From positions 1,350,492-1,414,491 of the forward strand of contig JAHBUE010000001.1 of assembly GCA_019638235.1 (NCBI GenBank): a DNA stretch of 64,000 nt, given 5' to 3'. Below, piece by piece: positions 63,214 to 64,000 of the stretch. The DNA is from Cyclobacteriaceae bacterium. Its GTDB lineage: Bacteria > Bacteroidota > Bacteroidia > Cytophagales > Cyclobacteriaceae. Within the stretch, counting starts at the first letter, position 1; each line of letters begins with the position of its first letter. Under the pieces are notes generated by a model. That model did not search any database. It had not been told where the DNA came from and saw only the letters and a list, made by a program, of their open reading frames with translations. Both the position numbers and the translations under genes were made by a program.

Positions 63214-63241
63214 CCCTGGTCTGTGTCGACACAGGCCAGGG
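63214..63241. other. Long hairpin between DUF456 and RDD genes
   Basis: CCCTGGTCTGTGTC pairs with GACACAGGCCAGGG across its centre with one mismatch, a nearly perfect 28-base palindrome with CTGTGTCGACACAG at its core. It begins two bases after the DUF456 stop. It has no T-run after it on the plus strand and covers the GTG that would start a longer RDD frame. It may be an attenuator, a protein-binding site or mRNA-processing signal. Confidence 0.6.
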
Positions 63242-63267
63242 AAAATAAAGACATCGTAATCAAGCCA

Positions 63268-63792
63268 ATGAAATATTTCATCAAGAGAATAGTAGCCTAC
63301 TTGTTGGATTGTATACTTTGCTATTTATCCGTAATGGTAATAATTCAATGGGGTATCCTGAGTAATTTGAGAGAACAATTGGGAATTACAGATAAATGGT
63401 TTGAAAGCAGTATTAATTTGGAAATTTATGTATTGCTTACAATTTCACTGCCTGTGTGGATTTATTTTTTATTGATGGATAGCAAGATCGCTAAAGGTTC
63501 TTTCGGGAAACGATTAATGAAGTTAGCTGTACAGGAAAAAACCAGAGATGAAAGAGTTGGTATTCCCAAATCATTAGCCAGAACAACATTGAAACTATTG
63601 CCGTGGGAAATATCTCACCTGGGGTTGATTTTTCCGACTCCGATTTACTTTGACGAAGATCCTGAAATCAGGGTACTCACTATTATTGGTATTCTTCTCA
63701 CAATGGTTTATGTGATTAGTCTGTTAACTAAAGACAAACAGACCATTTATGATAGTATAACTGGAACCAAAGTCATCGAAAATGCACGCTAA
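63268..63792 (+). CDS. RDD-family membrane protein
   Basis: A 174-residue protein with three predicted membrane helices (about residues 7-27, 50-68 and 130-150). The RDD box FIKRIVAYLLDCILCY opens it, and the second motif KGSFGKRLMKLAVQEK follows the second helix. The final segment QTIYDSITGTKVI is usual. RDD proteins are thought to be Na+/H+ antiporters or membrane regulators; no function is proven for most. ATG 63268 was preferred to GTG 63223, which lies within a hairpin. The stop overlaps the next start by 11 bases. Confidence 0.85.
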   Translation: MKYFIKRIVAYLLDCILCYLSVMVIIQWGILSNLREQLGITDKWFESSINLEIYVLLTISLPVWIYFLLMDSKIAKGSFGKRLMKLAVQEKTRDERVGIPKSLARTTLKLLPWEISHLGLIFPTPIYFDEDPEIRVLTIIGILLTMVYVISLLTKDKQTIYDSITGTKVIENAR

Positions 63793-64000
63793 CGAAATTC
63801 TTATTCAAAAGTTCTACACTAACTTTCAACAGCTTGATGCCGAGGGTATGAAAGCCTGCTACCACGATGAAATTGCTTTTTCCGACCCTGCTTTTCCTGA
63901 CCTGAAGGGAAAAGAAGCCGGTGCCATGTGGAGTATGCTGATAAGTGCGTTGAAGAATGACCCGGCCGGTTGGAAACTTGAGTTCAGCAACGTACAGGCA
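63782..64000 (+). CDS. NTF2/SnoaL-like protein, 3' end missing
   Basis: An open frame from ATG 63782, overlapping the RDD stop codon by 11 bases, runs to the window end (73 codons). The segment LIQKFYTNFQQLDAEGMKAC and AFSDPAFPDLKGKEAGAMW match the start of NTF2-like (SnoaL) cytoplasmic proteins. It has no signal peptide. Function is unknown; the C-terminal part lies beyond the window. Confidence 0.8.
   Translation, partial: MHANEILIQKFYTNFQQLDAEGMKACYHDEIAFSDPAFPDLKGKEAGAMWSMLISALKNDPAGWKLEFSNVQA

Noticed and set aside
1..64000. CRISPR arrays, tRNA, rRNA, tmRNA and intact insertion sequences
   Set aside because: No regular spaced repeats, no cloverleaf-like sequences with CCA-adjacent ends, and no transposase or integrase frames were found by reading; a covariance-model scan was not possible.

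Overview
The window looks like chromosomal DNA from a member of the Bacteroidota, most likely an environmental Cytophagales/Cyclobacteriaceae-type bacterium. This is an inference. It rests on promoters of the TTTG-N17-23-TAnnTTTG type, the near absence of strong Shine-Dalgarno sites, many lipoproteins and signal peptides ending in AQ, the Bacteroidota-type GlmU, class II ribonucleotide reductase, IcmF, a NarL-type kinase with TPR sensor, and dense dispersed repeat arrays typical of these genomes. I see no rRNA, tRNA, CRISPR array, prophage or complete insertion sequence.

Layout. 1-6640 is a minus-strand block: a truncated Na+ symporter, an RmlD-like reductase, a cyclophilin lipoprotein, DNA polymerase III delta', a membrane-anchored unknown, GlmU and rpmE2 (with promoter and terminator). 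6778-14324 is a plus-strand block: a Wzi/RemB-like outer-membrane protein, an MsbA-like exporter, gmhA, a YifB ATPase and small membrane or accessory genes. 14334-17557 (minus) holds a beta-barrel candidate, two LVIVD lipoproteins and a DUF559-RNA methyltransferase fusion. 17644-20859 is a mixed, partly degenerate stretch with an rRNA methyltransferase, unknown genes, a palindromic element and a permease remnant. 21032-27047 has typA, a TPR protein, guaA and a TPR/receptor protein. 27171-35947 is a heavy-metal efflux cluster: response regulator, histidine kinase, TolC-like channel, membrane-fusion lipoprotein, CzcA-type RND pump, and a downstream outer-membrane protein. 35950-49000 carries hutI, an OsmC protein, apt, an M16 protease, IcmF, an M28 peptidase, a Gfo/Idh/MocA oxidoreductase and a Uma2 nuclease. 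49022-64000 carries an SF1 helicase, a two-component pair, an OmpA/bestrophin/TPR cluster, a Crp-family regulator, class II RNR, and DUF456/RDD membrane proteins with a truncated NTF2-like gene.

How genes work together. The metal cluster is a self-contained sensor-plus-tripartite-pump module; the pump's DFGIIIDGAVVMVE motif points to divalent metals rather than copper or silver. IcmF and the class II RNR are both cobalamin-dependent, so the cell needs B12, but I see no cobalamin riboswitch here. gmhA, MsbA-like, GlmU, RmlD-like and Wzi-like genes point to LPS and surface polysaccharide work.

The most unusual aspect is non-genic. At least seven families of short-unit, degenerate, partly self-complementary repeats (CCCTAA-like, TTGTCAATTG-like, CCGGTTGCC-like, TTCAAAG-like, GCAGAG-like, CCCCTCC/GGAGGGG and CCCTCTCCC/GGGAGAGGG) sit between genes, touch start and stop codons, or are read through inside proteins (a methyltransferase fusion, a helicase, IcmF and a signal peptide). 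Two separate ~75-78 bp imperfect palindromes also occur.
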